From Actinomycetes bacterium (lineage in GTDB: Bacteria; Actinomycetota; Thermoleophilia; Solirubrobacterales; Solirubrobacteraceae): a stretch of 32,276 bases of DNA. The notes beneath the pieces were generated by a model. It ran no database searches, was not told the origin of the DNA, and saw only the letters and a program-made list of their open reading frames with translations. Of the stretch, positions 1 to 7,665 are shown piece after piece. The position numbers and the translations under genes were made by a program. Within the stretch, counting starts at the first letter, position 1; the number at the start of each line of letters is the position of its first letter. The stretch covers positions 1 to 32,276 of the forward strand of contig JAKAED010000028.1 of NCBI GenBank assembly GCA_021820105.1, written 5' to 3'.

Positions 1-1
1 C

Positions 2-1444
2 GGAGTCTCGCTGCTAGTGATGTCCTGGGCAATGTCGAGCCCGGCATTTTCAGGGCCGGACGAAGGAGAGCATTACTTGAGGGCGCTCAGCATCGCCAAC
101 GGCCAACTGCTCGGCCCTCGGGTGCCTTACAGAAACGCAGCCGAGACGTCCAGCCAAGTCGCGTTCGCGGCTCATGACACTCGCGGCGTGCGCGTGCCCG
201 CCGTCATGTCGCCCCCCGGCTTTCAATGTCTTAGCGGCCATCGAGATAGAGCGGCGTGCGTCGAAGCCACCGCCACGGGGGACTACTACCCGCTGCCCTA
301 CCTGCTTCCGGCTGTGGCCATCAGGGCTGCGGGCAGCGCGAGTACCGGCCTCTGGCTTGCGCGCATCGCGTCGGTGCTCCCGTGCGCGCTGATGCTTGTA
401 CTTGCAGTGCTTCTCCTCTGGGATCAATCGGCCTTGTCCGTCATCGGGCTATCAGCGTCACTAACGCCGATGGTGTTCTTCACAGCGTCGGTGGTCAATC
501 CGAGTGGACTTGAAATCTGTGCCTCGCTCTCACTTGCTGCCGCATCACTCCGCATAGCACGAGAGAATGGTGCCTCCCCACGCTGGGTTTGGGTGGTGCT
601 GGCAGGAAGTGGCGCGACGGTCCTGCTGTCGTTCCAAGCTGGTCCTGCGTTCGCAATCTTTGACCTGCTCCTCGGTTTCGGGCTCCTCGGCTGGAGCCGT
701 GCGCGGCAACTGTGCGTTTCCAACCGGTACCGCAGTATTGCTGCGGGCTCGGTCCTGCTAGTCGCCGCGTTCGCTTGGCTTGTCTACTCGCAGAGCTCCG
801 GTATCGCGCACGCTCAGTTCGGCGTAAGCCCTGTGGTGCAGTCACTGAAGGCTGCGATCGCGCAGATGCACGTGGTTCTCTACGAGGCGATCGGGGTGTT
901 CGGTGCGCTATCAGTCGCGCTGCCAGCTGCTGTGCGTCTGCCGTGGTTACTCGTGGTACTCAGTTTGGTGATTGGTGCTGGGATGCTCGCTACAGCGCGC
1001 GAACGTGTTGTGCTTGCAGCCACAATTTGTGTGGCGTTCGCCTTCCCTGTGCTGGCAAACGCCTGGATATATCGTCACAGCGGATTTGCGCTGCAGGCAC
1101 GCCAAGTGATGCCGGTACTTCTGCTCGTACCGCTGTTAGCCGGCGAAATCGTGTATCGGAACCGTCGGCGCCTCCGCATGCGGAGCGTCCTGACAGCCGA
1201 GGTGGGCGGGCTGGGTTTGCTTGCGGCTTTAGAGTTTGCCGCGTGGGTAGTCAACGCGCACGACGCGACAGGAGCTCAAGGCACTGCGATGGCGGATCAG
1301 CATCCGGTATGGAATCCTCCACTTGGCTGGACGCTCTGGACGCTGATGGCGGCCGCCGGAGCAGCCTCGATTTTCGTTGCTGCACTTGTGCGTCCACGGC
1401 CGGTGACTGAATCGCTCGCGGTGGCGCCAAGGCTCCAGGGATGA
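2..1444 (+). CDS. DUF2142-like polytopic membrane protein (5' end outside window)
   Basis: The reading frame is open to the left edge, and the codons before the first possible start (GTG at 17) encode hydrophobic residues that continue into the protein, so the true start is upstream. Just after this edge comes a PDEGEHYLRA segment, which resembles the PPDE-H motif following the first membrane helix in DUF2142 proteins. About ten further hydrophobic helices follow. Near the C-terminus, the sequence LQARQVMPVLLLVPLL sits where DUF2142 proteins carry a G-RQ-R-fxP motif. Members of this family are often found in surface-polysaccharide loci and are thought to act as GT-C-like or otherwise glycan-related membrane proteins; no reaction is firmly established. 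The IS3 remnant starts about 120 bp downstream. Family assignment is fairly confident, function is not. Confidence 0.72.
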   Translation, partial: GVSLLVMSWAMSSPAFSGPDEGEHYLRALSIANGQLLGPRVPYRNAAETSSQVAFAAHDTRGVRVPAVMSPPGFQCLSGHRDRAACVEATATGDYYPLPYLLPAVAIRAAGSASTGLWLARIASVLPCALMLVLAVLLLWDQSALSVIGLSASLTPMVFFTASVVNPSGLEICASLSLAAASLRIARENGASPRWVWVVLAGSGATVLLSFQAGPAFAIFDLLLGFGLLGWSRARQLCVSNRYRSIAAGSVLLVAAFAWLVYSQSSGIAHAQFGVSPVVQSLKAAIAQMHVVLYEAIGVFGALSVALPAAVRLPWLLVVLSLVIGAGMLATARERVVLAATICVAFAFPVLANAWIYRHSGFALQARQVMPVLLLVPLLAGEIVYRNRRRLRMRSVLTAEVGGLGLLAALEFAAWVVNAHDATGAQGTAMADQHPVWNPPLGWTLWTLMAAAGAASIFVAALVRPRPVTESLAVAPRLQG

Positions 1445-1567
1445 GCTTTCACCAAGGTACAAACGGCCTAAAGTTGGAAGGAACCCGGTTGGCCGGCTCC
1501 CCCTGGATCGGTCCGGTCGTTGTGAGAGCTTCGTTGACCCTGGAGAATGGGTCGAAGGAGCTATCGG

Positions 1568-1843
1568 ATGTCGCGACGCAGGCACACCCCGGAGCAGGTC
1601 GTCCGCAAGTTGAGGGAGGCCGATCGGCTGCTCGGCGAGGGGATGGAGTTGCCGGAGGTGTGGAAGCAGTTGGAGGTTTCGGAGGCGACCTATCACCGGT
1701 GGCGCAATCAGTTCGGCGGGATGAAGACCGACGATGTCAAGCGGCTGAAGGAGCTCGAGGCGGAGAACCAGCGGCTCAAACGGATCGTCGCCGATCAGGC
1801 GTTGGACATCCAGGGCTTGAAGGAGCTGTCGAAGGGACGGATG
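1568..1843 (+). pseudogene. IS3-family transposase OrfA, 3'-truncated
   Basis: The ATG at 1568 is preceded by GAAGGAG at a good distance, so it is preferred over the in-frame ATG at 1547. The product begins MSRRRHTPEQVVRKLREADR, the usual IS3 OrfA opening, followed by a helix-turn-helix (VSEATYHRWRNQFGG) and a leucine-zipper region (KELEAENQRLKRIVADQALD). It loses similarity after LKELSKG, where OrfA proteins normally end with a few more residues; the remaining codons to 1900 are read from the antisense strand of the IS110 fragment. OrfB, which carries the DDE integrase domain, is absent. In an intact element OrfA binds the terminal repeats and is fused to OrfB by frameshifting. This copy is dead. 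Confidence 0.85.
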
Positions 1844-1847
1844 AAAG

Positions 1848-2408
1848 TCAAGCCCGGGCGGGTGCCGTTGTTGTCTTTGCGGCTTGCTGCCAGTCGGTGA
1901 TCATGCGTTCGTAGGCGACCTGCGCTTGGTGCGCGAGTTGGCGTTCGATGATTCGGCGTTGCTCACGGTTCATGGCGGGCCGGCCGGCGGGTGCCCGTCG
2001 TGCGTGGCCGGCTTTGAGCTCGATCGTGCGGATCTTCTTCGCGTGTGGGGTCGGGAGGTTGTCGGCGTAGTCCTGGTCGTTGGTGAGCAGGTGCCAGAAC
2101 AGCTTCGCCATCTTGCGGGCGGTCGCGACGATCGCGATCGGGTGTCCACGCCGGTTGCGGATCCGTTCGTAGAACGCGCGGATCGGGCCTGGAGACCGGA
2201 TGGCGGTGGTCGCTGATTCGACCAGGACGTGCCGGACCTGGGCTGCGCCTTCCTTTGAGATCCGGCCGGTGTAGGCGGGTCCGTTGCCGGATTGGCGGAC
2301 TTTGGGGTCAAGGCCGAGGTATCCGATCAGCTTGCGGGGCGTGCTGAACCGGTTGATGTCACCGTTGGCGGTCCCGATCTGCGCAAGAAACGTCGCGGCG
2401 GTGATCGG
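1848..2408 (-). pseudogene. IS110-family transposase, C-terminal part only
   Basis: The minus-strand frame reads PITAATFLAQIG near 2408, then DINRFSTPRKLIGYLGLDP, RQSGNG and GRISKEGAAQVRHVLVE, which is the C-terminal Transposase_20 domain of IS110/IS116/IS902 enzymes. The serine in RQSG corresponds to the conserved catalytic serine of this domain. The N-terminal RuvC-like DEDD domain is missing, because the frame enters ISL3 sequence just before PITAATF. The predicted protein ends at 1848, only a few bases before the IS3 remnant, so most of the downstream non-coding end is also lost. IS110 elements use a structured non-coding RNA from their ends to choose targets; no intact end is present here. 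The recognisable protein is about 187 residues, against roughly 330-400 for complete relatives. Confidence 0.85.
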
Positions 2409-2634
2409 CCTCCAAGAAGCAGAGCGTCGCCGAGATGTCCAGCGCCCGCCAGCGGCGACGGCCCACGCCGCTGTCATAGCGACCGCACCGCCGGCGGCAT
2501 ACCCCGCATCGATCTCGCTCCCGCCAGCCCGGGCGGACCGCGACGATCACCTCTCCCTCGCCGCCTGACGTGACGTGCTCGACCACCGTCCGTTGCAGCC
2601 CGAGCAGCCGCGCCCATACCCTGATACCGCGCAC
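2405..2634 (-). pseudogene. ISL3-family transposase, N-terminal zinc-finger part only
   Basis: A GTG start at 2634 has an AGGAGG ribosome-binding site about nine bases upstream on the minus strand (2644-2649 on plus). The first 77 residues read like ISL3 transposases: MRGIRVWARLLGLQRTVVE, then CGVC (C43, C46), GRYDSGVGRRRWRALDI and FLEAD. In intact proteins this is followed by P-R-V and a second Cys pair. Here the sequence switches after FLEAD into an IS110 reading frame at about 2405-2410. The catalytic DDE domain is absent. The two frames differ, so no fusion protein is expected. Confidence 0.8.
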
Positions 2635-2660
2635 GTCGTGTCGCCTCCTGAGGAATCCAG

Positions 2661-2681
2661 CCGTGAAGAGGCCAGAAACCC
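2661..2681 (-). repeat. Probable ISL3 terminal inverted repeat (one end)
   Basis: Read on the minus strand, the bases just upstream of the ISL3 transposase start contain GGCCTCTTCACGGCTGGA, which resembles the GGCTCTTCACGG-type terminal repeat of ISL3 elements. Its position 25-45 bp before the start codon is as expected. The matching end is not present because the rest of the element is deleted. The exact boundary is uncertain. Confidence 0.5.
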
Positions 2682-2764
2682 TAGGCAGCGCGCGGCGTGC
2701 GCCGCTTCCTCACCCGCTCACTCGACCCACGGAAACGTCAGGAGCGCCACAAAAAGGACGCGTC

Positions 2765-3937
2765 TCACCTGCCGTTGACTACCTTGGCATAGAGCCCTCC
2801 GAGATTTTCTCGAAAGTGATCAACCGTAAATCGTTGCTCAAACAGAGTCCGTCCGGCGGCGCCCATGGCCGCCGCTCTGGCAGGGGCGGAGATCAGTTCG
2901 TCCATCGCCTGCACGAGTGCACAAACATCAGCCGGAGGAACCAGGATGCCAGTTTCGCGGTGGCTGACCACCTCGGTCGCCGGGCCAACAGTCGAGGTTA
3001 CTACGGGTAGACCGAACGACATCGCCTCAACGTTGGTGAAGCCGAAGCCCTCCGCGTTGGTCGGCATGACGAAGGCATCGGCCATTGTGAAGACCTCATC
3101 GCGCAGTCGAGTGTGAGACATCGCTGGCAGCCTCACCGCGACCCCTCGACGAATCAGGGACTCGAGGTCAGCCTCCAAACGCTGACGACGCTCTGCTGAT
3201 ACCCACGAATGAATCAAAAGGTCGGGATTGCGGAAGTCGGGGTCCGACCCTGCGATCACCAGCCGAGCTTCGGGCCGGTCGCGCGAGAGCAGGCGGAAGG
3301 CTTCTATGACGTCATAGCCACCCTTCCGTTCGAAGTCTCTTCCCACGAAGAGAAACGTGAACGTGTCGCGAGTTTCAGATCGACTGAGTGTCGGAGTTGG
3401 GAAGCCAGGATAGATGACCTCCAGCTTCGACGGGTCGGCGCCCCAGCGCAGATTGACCTCACGTGCCCACTCCGAGAACAGGTAGACCTTTGCCGCACGC
3501 TCCATGTTCAGCAAACGGTGGTGGATTCCGAATGAGGAGTAAGCCCGTCGTGCCCGCGCGAAGCCCTGGGACATACGCTGGTCGCTCCACCCCAAGTAGG
3601 CGCCGAGATATACGGCGACGGATGAGCCCTCGCTCATGATCATCGGAGTGCCGCTGAGGCCAGACAACCACACTGGGTGCGCGTGGGCATGTACTAGGTC
3701 AAAGCGTCTACGCAGGCGCATTGCGCGGATACCAATGTCAGGGATCGTGTACGGCACTACAAGCCTGTTCAGGGCTACCTCGACAGGTAGCAGGCAGGCA
3801 GCACCAGCGGAAGAGGTATGAAAGCCAGCCGCAACTTCGTAATTGACACCTTCTGGAGGGTTTTGGTGAATGGTGTTTACGTAAACACCCTCGCCTCCGT
3901 GGCCCGTTGGCCCTATGAGGAGCGTACTGATGGTCAT
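2765..3937 (-). CDS. Family 4 glycosyltransferase
   Basis: This 390-residue protein has the GT-B layout of GT4 enzymes. The N-terminal domain opens with a beta strand and glycine loop (STLLIGPTGHGGEGVYVNTI) and includes FDLVHAHAHPVW. The C-terminal domain contains FLFVGRDFERKGGYDVIEAF and a canonical E-x7-E pair, EGFGFTNVE, at about 296-304, the site that contacts the donor sugar nucleotide. It probably adds one sugar of the surface glycan on the cytoplasmic face. It lies 89 bp downstream of the co-oriented GT2 gene at 4027 and is likely cotranscribed with it. The donor sugar cannot be predicted. The ATG at 3937 gives a sensible N-terminus. Confidence 0.9.
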   Translation of the reverse strand: MTISTLLIGPTGHGGEGVYVNTIHQNPPEGVNYEVAAGFHTSSAGAACLLPVEVALNRLVVPYTIPDIGIRAMRLRRRFDLVHAHAHPVWLSGLSGTPMIMSEGSSVAVYLGAYLGWSDQRMSQGFARARRAYSSFGIHHRLLNMERAAKVYLFSEWAREVNLRWGADPSKLEVIYPGFPTPTLSRSETRDTFTFLFVGRDFERKGGYDVIEAFRLLSRDRPEARLVIAGSDPDFRNPDLLIHSWVSAERRQRLEADLESLIRRGVAVRLPAMSHTRLRDEVFTMADAFVMPTNAEGFGFTNVEAMSFGLPVVTSTVGPATEVVSHRETGILVPPADVCALVQAMDELISAPARAAAMGAAGRTLFEQRFTVDHFRENLGGLYAKVVNGR

Positions 3938-4026
3938 GGTGTCTAGCGCGTGAGGTCAAGGGGTGCGGAACACTGGCTCTGCAAGCAAACTGGTCGGCGT
4001 TGCATGCCCCTTAGCGGCGGGAAGAT

Positions 4027-5031
4027 TCAGCCGCGCACAGCTCCACTCCGCAGTGCGAGTAGAGCTCTGAGAACCGCCAACTGTGGCCGGATCATCGAAC
4101 GGAAGCGCTCCCCATCAGCGGATTTGCTGCGTCCTCTGACCAGGTAGTAAGCAAGTCGCATCGACGCGCCGACGCCCAACAGGAGCACATACAGCCCGGC
4201 TGCGATCACTCCGTCGCGCTCCCGCACGATCTGAGTCTGTGTGGCGAGCGAGGCCGTGATCCGCCGATGATCGCCGAGCAGTTTGGCTGAGCTTGCGTGG
4301 TGATGGTGCATCACCGTGGCATCAGGGAAATACCGAATGCGGAACCCCATCCGTCCGATGCGCTGACACCACTCCAAGTCCTCGCCGTACATAAAAATTC
4401 GCTCGTCGAACCCACCGGTCTGCTGGTAAGCGAGGCGAGGCAACAACATAAAAGCCCCAGCTACTGCCTCGACGTCGCGCTCGAAGGATTGATCCCAATA
4501 GCCACCCAACAAGTCTGCACGTGAGTCGTTTGGCATGAAACGGCTCAGTCCGAGGTTGTCCAGGAGAGCTATCTTCGCGCTGGGTAAGCGGTAGGTGGAG
4601 TACTGAGTAGTCCCGTCGGGCGAGATTAGACGGCAATGCGCTACGCCAATTGTGTGGTCATCCTGCACGCGGGCGAACAGTCGCGCCACAGAGTCGTCCA
4701 TCAGTTCGGCGTCGCTGTTGAGCAGAAGCAACCACTCGCCACGAGCGATCGCCATTCCCTGGTTGTTTGCCTTGCCGAAACCGCGATTATCCGCGTTGCG
4801 GATCAAACGGACACGTGGAAACTCCGCCTCGATCATCTCCTGTGTTCCGTCCGTAGAAGCATTGTCCACGACGATAATTTCATGCGCCACGGAAGCCAGA
4901 TGAGTGTCGACCGACTGCAGAGCGGCTCGCGTAAGCTCAAGCGTGTTCCAGCTAACGACGATCACGGACAACCGCGGGACGGTGACGTCGTCCTGGGGGT
5001 CGTCTTGGTGATCAGGATCTGCAGTTGTCAC
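4027..5031 (-). CDS. Family 2 glycosyltransferase (WbbL/rhamnosyltransferase-like)
   Basis: The 334-residue product has a GT-A domain with the standard GT2 signatures in order: LSVIVVSWNTLELT, IIVVDNASTDGT, NRGFGKANNQG and LLLLNSDAEL, the last supplying the metal-binding acidic residue. Further on, FDERIFMYGEDLEWCQRIGRMGFRIRY is the acceptor and catalytic-base region typical of the WbbL-like rhamnosyltransferase group, and MHHHHASSAKL follows. One or two hydrophobic helices near the C-terminus (GLYVLLLGVGASMRLAYYL) suggest membrane attachment. The GTG start at 5031 has a TAGGTG sequence just upstream. It is first in a two-gene minus-strand unit with the GT4 at 2765. Specificity for dTDP-rhamnose is a family guess only. 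Confidence 0.9.
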   Translation of the reverse strand: MTTADPDHQDDPQDDVTVPRLSVIVVSWNTLELTRAALQSVDTHLASVAHEIIVVDNASTDGTQEMIEAEFPRVRLIRNADNRGFGKANNQGMAIARGEWLLLLNSDAELMDDSVARLFARVQDDHTIGVAHCRLISPDGTTQYSTYRLPSAKIALLDNLGLSRFMPNDSRADLLGGYWDQSFERDVEAVAGAFMLLPRLAYQQTGGFDERIFMYGEDLEWCQRIGRMGFRIRYFPDATVMHHHHASSAKLLGDHRRITASLATQTQIVRERDGVIAAGLYVLLLGVGASMRLAYYLVRGRSKSADGERFRSMIRPQLAVLRALLALRSGAVRG

Positions 5032-5094
5032 GAAGCACCTAAAGCGTAGCTGATGGCCCAGCGCATTGAACGTGTGGCCGCACAGTAGCTTGCA

Positions 5095-5124
5095 GGCGCG
5101 ACCAGAACGTATTCTGGTCGCGCC
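5095..5124. repeat. Perfect 13-bp inverted repeat with 4-nt loop
   Basis: Bases 5095-5107 (GGCGCGACCAGAA) are the exact reverse complement of 5112-5124, separated by CGTA. The hairpin sits about 65 bp upstream of the GT2 start and 190 bp before the IS30 remnant, outside any convincing gene. There is no U-run on either strand, so it is not a textbook intrinsic terminator. It could be a terminator remnant, an operator-like palindrome or part of a degraded mobile element. Confidence 0.8.
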
Positions 5125-5313
5125 GGCCCAAGCGGCGCTGCTCCAGGCGCAGATCCGCCTCTACTTTGGAACGACGGGAGCGATATGGCCACGGAACATC
5201 CTGAAGTTGAATCGGAAAGGCAGCGGTCTATCAAGGCCGGTCGAAAAGTAGGCCAGTTCTGCCGGGTTGGGTTCTAGCGAACGTCGCAACACTTCCGATC
5301 TTTCGAGGAGGTC
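5125..5313. other. Intergenic spacer before the IS30 remnant
   Basis: No supported gene is visible. With the hairpin just before it, this completes the 282-bp gap between the minus-strand GT2 start and the plus-strand IS30 fragment. The last bases hold a GAGGAGG ribosome-binding site at 5305-5311 for that fragment, so at least the right part is probably the 5' end of the IS element. The promoter of the GT2-GT4 pair should also lie in the gap, but no clear promoter boxes could be assigned. Confidence 0.5.
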
Positions 5314-5490
5314 GTGTTGTCGTCGAGTCGTCGTGTGAAGAAAGGTCCTGGGCGCAGGCCTCTGTCGCATAAGCGGCAGAGGTTCATGGAGCTTCGTGCT
5401 CAGGGTTGGAGCATTCGTGGTGCCGCTAGAGAGGTCGGTGTCTCGAGAGCCGCTGCTGCGAACTGGACCCGTGGTTACAAGGTCTACCGG
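5314..5490 (+). pseudogene. IS30-family transposase, N-terminal fragment
   Basis: After a GAGGAGG ribosome-binding site, a GTG/TTG start opens a frame whose first 59 residues look like actinobacterial IS30 transposases: GPGRRPLSHKRQRFMELRA, then a helix-turn-helix, GWSIRGAAREVGVSRAAAANW, and TRGYKVYR. Intact relatives continue into a second helix-turn-helix and the DDE catalytic domain. Here the recognisable sequence stops at about 5490 and the remaining codons to 5667 match nothing familiar. The rest of the element is deleted or decayed. Confidence 0.72.
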
Positions 5491-6272
5491 TATCCGCTCA
5501 GTCGAGGCGTTGCCACGCTTCTTATCTGTTCATGGATACCACCGCAACCTCCCGTGACCGTTGTCTTGAAACCGATGACAGCGGCCTCGGTTTGGTGGTG
5601 GGTACGCACGGTTGACGGGGCCCGGGGCTACCGCTCCCACCGTACGGCACCGTCCCGACGACGATGACACTGAACCGGCCTTGACATGAACCCATTCTCC
5701 CTGGTCATCGAAGCTCTCACACCGGATGGACCAATCTCAGCGGGTCCTGGCCCGGACGGGCTTGGGTTGTGAGGCCTCAGCGGCAGGTGGAGTACCGCGT
5801 ACGAGGTAGCGCCTGAGACACGAAGTCGCAGGGATGGGCGGGTCATGGTGGCGCCATCCTGGTTGTGTGCAGCACCCACGCACTGGCCGAGAGCACGAAG
5901 CCTCCACGTGTCGGCGAGCACGCTGGTTGGCGGCCCGACCGCCGCCACCGATTCGGCGGCGCCCCTCATCTGAGAAGGCCAGCCGCAGCGCCGCGACACT
6001 CAACCTCGTGGGCCCGCACGAACGCGCACGGTCCACAGCCCCCAGGGCAGCCCGGACGTGCCGACTCGCCAGTCGCCGCGCGGCGTCGCCGCATTCCTAG
6101 CTGTTCGCAATCTATCTCTGGTATGTACAGAACCCTCCCATAGACCGCTCGCCCGCACCCGTTCTGGCTCGAGGCAACTGGCAGTCGATCAGCCGCCCCT
6201 CCAGCTCACGGTCGCCGAGCAGCTCGGTTATCCTCTCTGGCCATGGTCGCCAGGGCCAATGTTGCGAACGAG
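5491..6272. other. Long stretch without a recognisable gene
   Basis: About 780 bp with several overlapping short open frames on both strands, none with a recognisable domain, a good ribosome-binding site or a plausible amino-acid composition (they are rich in Arg, Ser and Pro, as expected from chance frames in GC-rich DNA). A small hairpin, CGCCGCC/GGCGGCG, lies at 5940-5961. It follows the IS30 fragment and precedes the acetamidino operon, so it probably mixes IS decay products with the promoter region of that operon. No promoter boxes can be assigned with confidence. Confidence 0.6.
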
Positions 6273-6890
6273 ATGGCGCCGCGCGTGGCGATCGTCGACT
6301 ATGGGATGGGTAACCTGCACTCGGTCAGTCGGAAGTTCGAGAGAATGGGAGTTCACTCACAGGTCACGTCCGATCCGGGCGAGCTGCTCCAAGCCGACAA
6401 GCTCATCCTCCCAGGGGTTGGTCACTTCGGGAAGGCGATGGAGCATCTGGTCGGGATGGGGCTGGCGCCAGCACTGCACGAGGCCGTGTTGGTCAGGGGG
6501 ACGCCAATTCTCGGCATCTGCCTCGGGATGCAGCTATTCGCCAGCCGGAGCGAAGAGGGTAGTGCAGAGGGGTTAGGGTGGATAGATGCTGACGTAGTCC
6601 GCTTCGCAATCGGCGACCGCCGGCTCAAGGTGCCACACATGGGCTGGAACAGCCTTCACGTAGCTCGACCTAGTGAATTGCTCGACGGGGTAACGGAACA
6701 GACGGAGTTTTATTTCGTGCACGCATACCACATGGTCTGCCGCGATGTCGGGGACGTGATTTGCGAGACTGAGTACGGGTACCCGTTCGCCTCGGTGGTG
6801 CACCGGGGAAACGTGTATGGCGTCCAGTTCCATCCCGAGAAGAGCCATGATTCAGGCGAAGCCCTGCTGAGGAACTTCCTCTACACTTAG
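6273..6890 (+). CDS. hisH: HisH-type glutamine amidotransferase of an acetamidino-sugar module
   Basis: The 205-residue product is a class I (triad) glutaminase. It reads VAIVDYGMGNLHSV at the N-terminus, LPGVGHFGKAM, the nucleophile elbow GICLGMQL (Cys83), and the His/Glu pair in VQFHPEKS (His187, Glu189). It hydrolyses glutamine and channels ammonia to a HisF-type partner, encoded three bases downstream. Classical HisH serves histidine synthesis. Here the neighbours are a non-canonical HisF and a WbuX/WbpG amidotransferase, the arrangement of hisH2-hisF2-wbpG or wbuXYZ in O-antigen loci, so its ammonia is probably used on a nucleotide sugar. Start: ATG 6273 aligns with family N-termini; the in-frame ATG at 6243 would add ten residues, and neither has a strong ribosome-binding site. 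Confidence 0.9.
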   Translation: MAPRVAIVDYGMGNLHSVSRKFERMGVHSQVTSDPGELLQADKLILPGVGHFGKAMEHLVGMGLAPALHEAVLVRGTPILGICLGMQLFASRSEEGSAEGLGWIDADVVRFAIGDRRLKVPHMGWNSLHVARPSELLDGVTEQTEFYFVHAYHMVCRDVGDVICETEYGYPFASVVHRGNVYGVQFHPEKSHDSGEALLRNFLYT

Positions 6891-6893
6891 GTC

Positions 6894-7661
6894 GTGTTCA
6901 GGCCGCGTGTCATCCCGGTGTTGCTACTGCGCCGCGGGGGCCTCGTGAAGACTGAGGGCTTCGGCAAGCCGCGCTACATCGGGGATCCGATTAATGCAGT
7001 GCGGATTTTCAACGACCACCGTGCGGACGAACTGGTGTTCCTCGATATCCTTGCGACTCGCGAGGGTCGGCTGATACCTCTGGAGTTCGTGCGCAACGTC
7101 GGCGAAGAAGCCAATATGCCTTTTGCAGTGGGAGGCGGAATCCGCTCCCTTCTGGACATCCGGAAGATCCTATCGGCGGGCGCTGAGAAGGTAGTGCTGA
7201 ACTCGGTCGCCGCCGAGAACCCGGACTTCATTGCGCACGCGGCTGACTCCTTCGGTTCCTCCACGATCACCGTCTGCATCGACGTGCGGCAGAAGCGCTT
7301 CGGCGGCCTCCGGACGTGGACTGCGGGGGGTACTCGTGCCACGGCGTACGCTCCAGAGGAGTTCGCCCGACTCGCGGAGCAGATGGGGGCGGGAGAGATC
7401 ATCGTTCAATCGATTCTGCGTGACGGCACGATGGAGGGGTACGACCTCGACCTGATCACTAGGGTCTCAGAGGCGGTCAGCATTCCGGTCGTCGCGCTTG
7501 GTGGCGCCGGGAGGCTCGACGACCTAAGACGGGCCTATCATGAGACACATGCGAGCGGCCTCGCTGCCGGAAGTATGTTTGTCTTCCATGGACCCAAGCG
7601 AGGCGTCTTGATCAACTACCCCGATCGAGCTGAGATCACTGAACTCAAGCTCGCAGTCTGA
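6894..7661 (+). CDS. wbuZ: HisF-like (WbuZ/HisF2) acetamidino-modification protein
   Basis: This is a 255-residue (beta/alpha)8 barrel of the HisF family: IPVLLLRRGGLVKT, DELVFLDILATREGR, AVGGGIRS, AEKVVLNS, ITVCIDVR and VVALGGAGRLDDL. In true HisF two aspartates, Asp11 and Asp130, catalyse cyclisation of the histidine intermediate. Here Asp130 is present (CIDVR) but position 11 is leucine (VLLLRR instead of CLDVKDG). That substitution is typical of the HisF2/WbuZ branch linked to sugar amidation, so histidine synthesis is unlikely. It probably receives ammonia from the HisH-like partner and passes it to the WbuX enzyme. The gene starts at GTG 6894, three bases after hisH, and ends five bases before wbuX, so the three are certainly one operon. 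Confidence 0.9.
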   Translation: MFRPRVIPVLLLRRGGLVKTEGFGKPRYIGDPINAVRIFNDHRADELVFLDILATREGRLIPLEFVRNVGEEANMPFAVGGGIRSLLDIRKILSAGAEKVVLNSVAAENPDFIAHAADSFGSSTITVCIDVRQKRFGGLRTWTAGGTRATAYAPEEFARLAEQMGAGEIIVQSILRDGTMEGYDLDLITRVSEAVSIPVVALGGAGRLDDLRRAYHETHASGLAAGSMFVFHGPKRGVLINYPDRAEITELKLAV

Positions 7662-7665
7662 AGAC

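Larger units (their letters stand above)
1550..2681. mobile_element. Mosaic of three truncated insertion sequences (IS3 / IS110 / ISL3)
   Basis: Three transposase fragments from unrelated families abut with almost no spacer: an IS3 orfA on the plus strand, then the C-terminal part of an IS110 transposase and the N-terminal part of an ISL3 transposase, both on the minus strand. Each is cut at the point where the next begins, so none can be active alone. The order suggests serial insertion and deletion at one spot. The mosaic separates the DUF2142-like gene from the glycosyltransferase at 2765 and marks a recombination-prone edge of the polysaccharide locus. Confidence 0.82.

Noticed and set aside
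6273-7661. Histidine biosynthesis hisH-hisF pair
   Set aside because: The HisF-like protein lacks Asp11, no other his gene is near, and the pair is fused in an operon with a WbuX-type amidotransferase.
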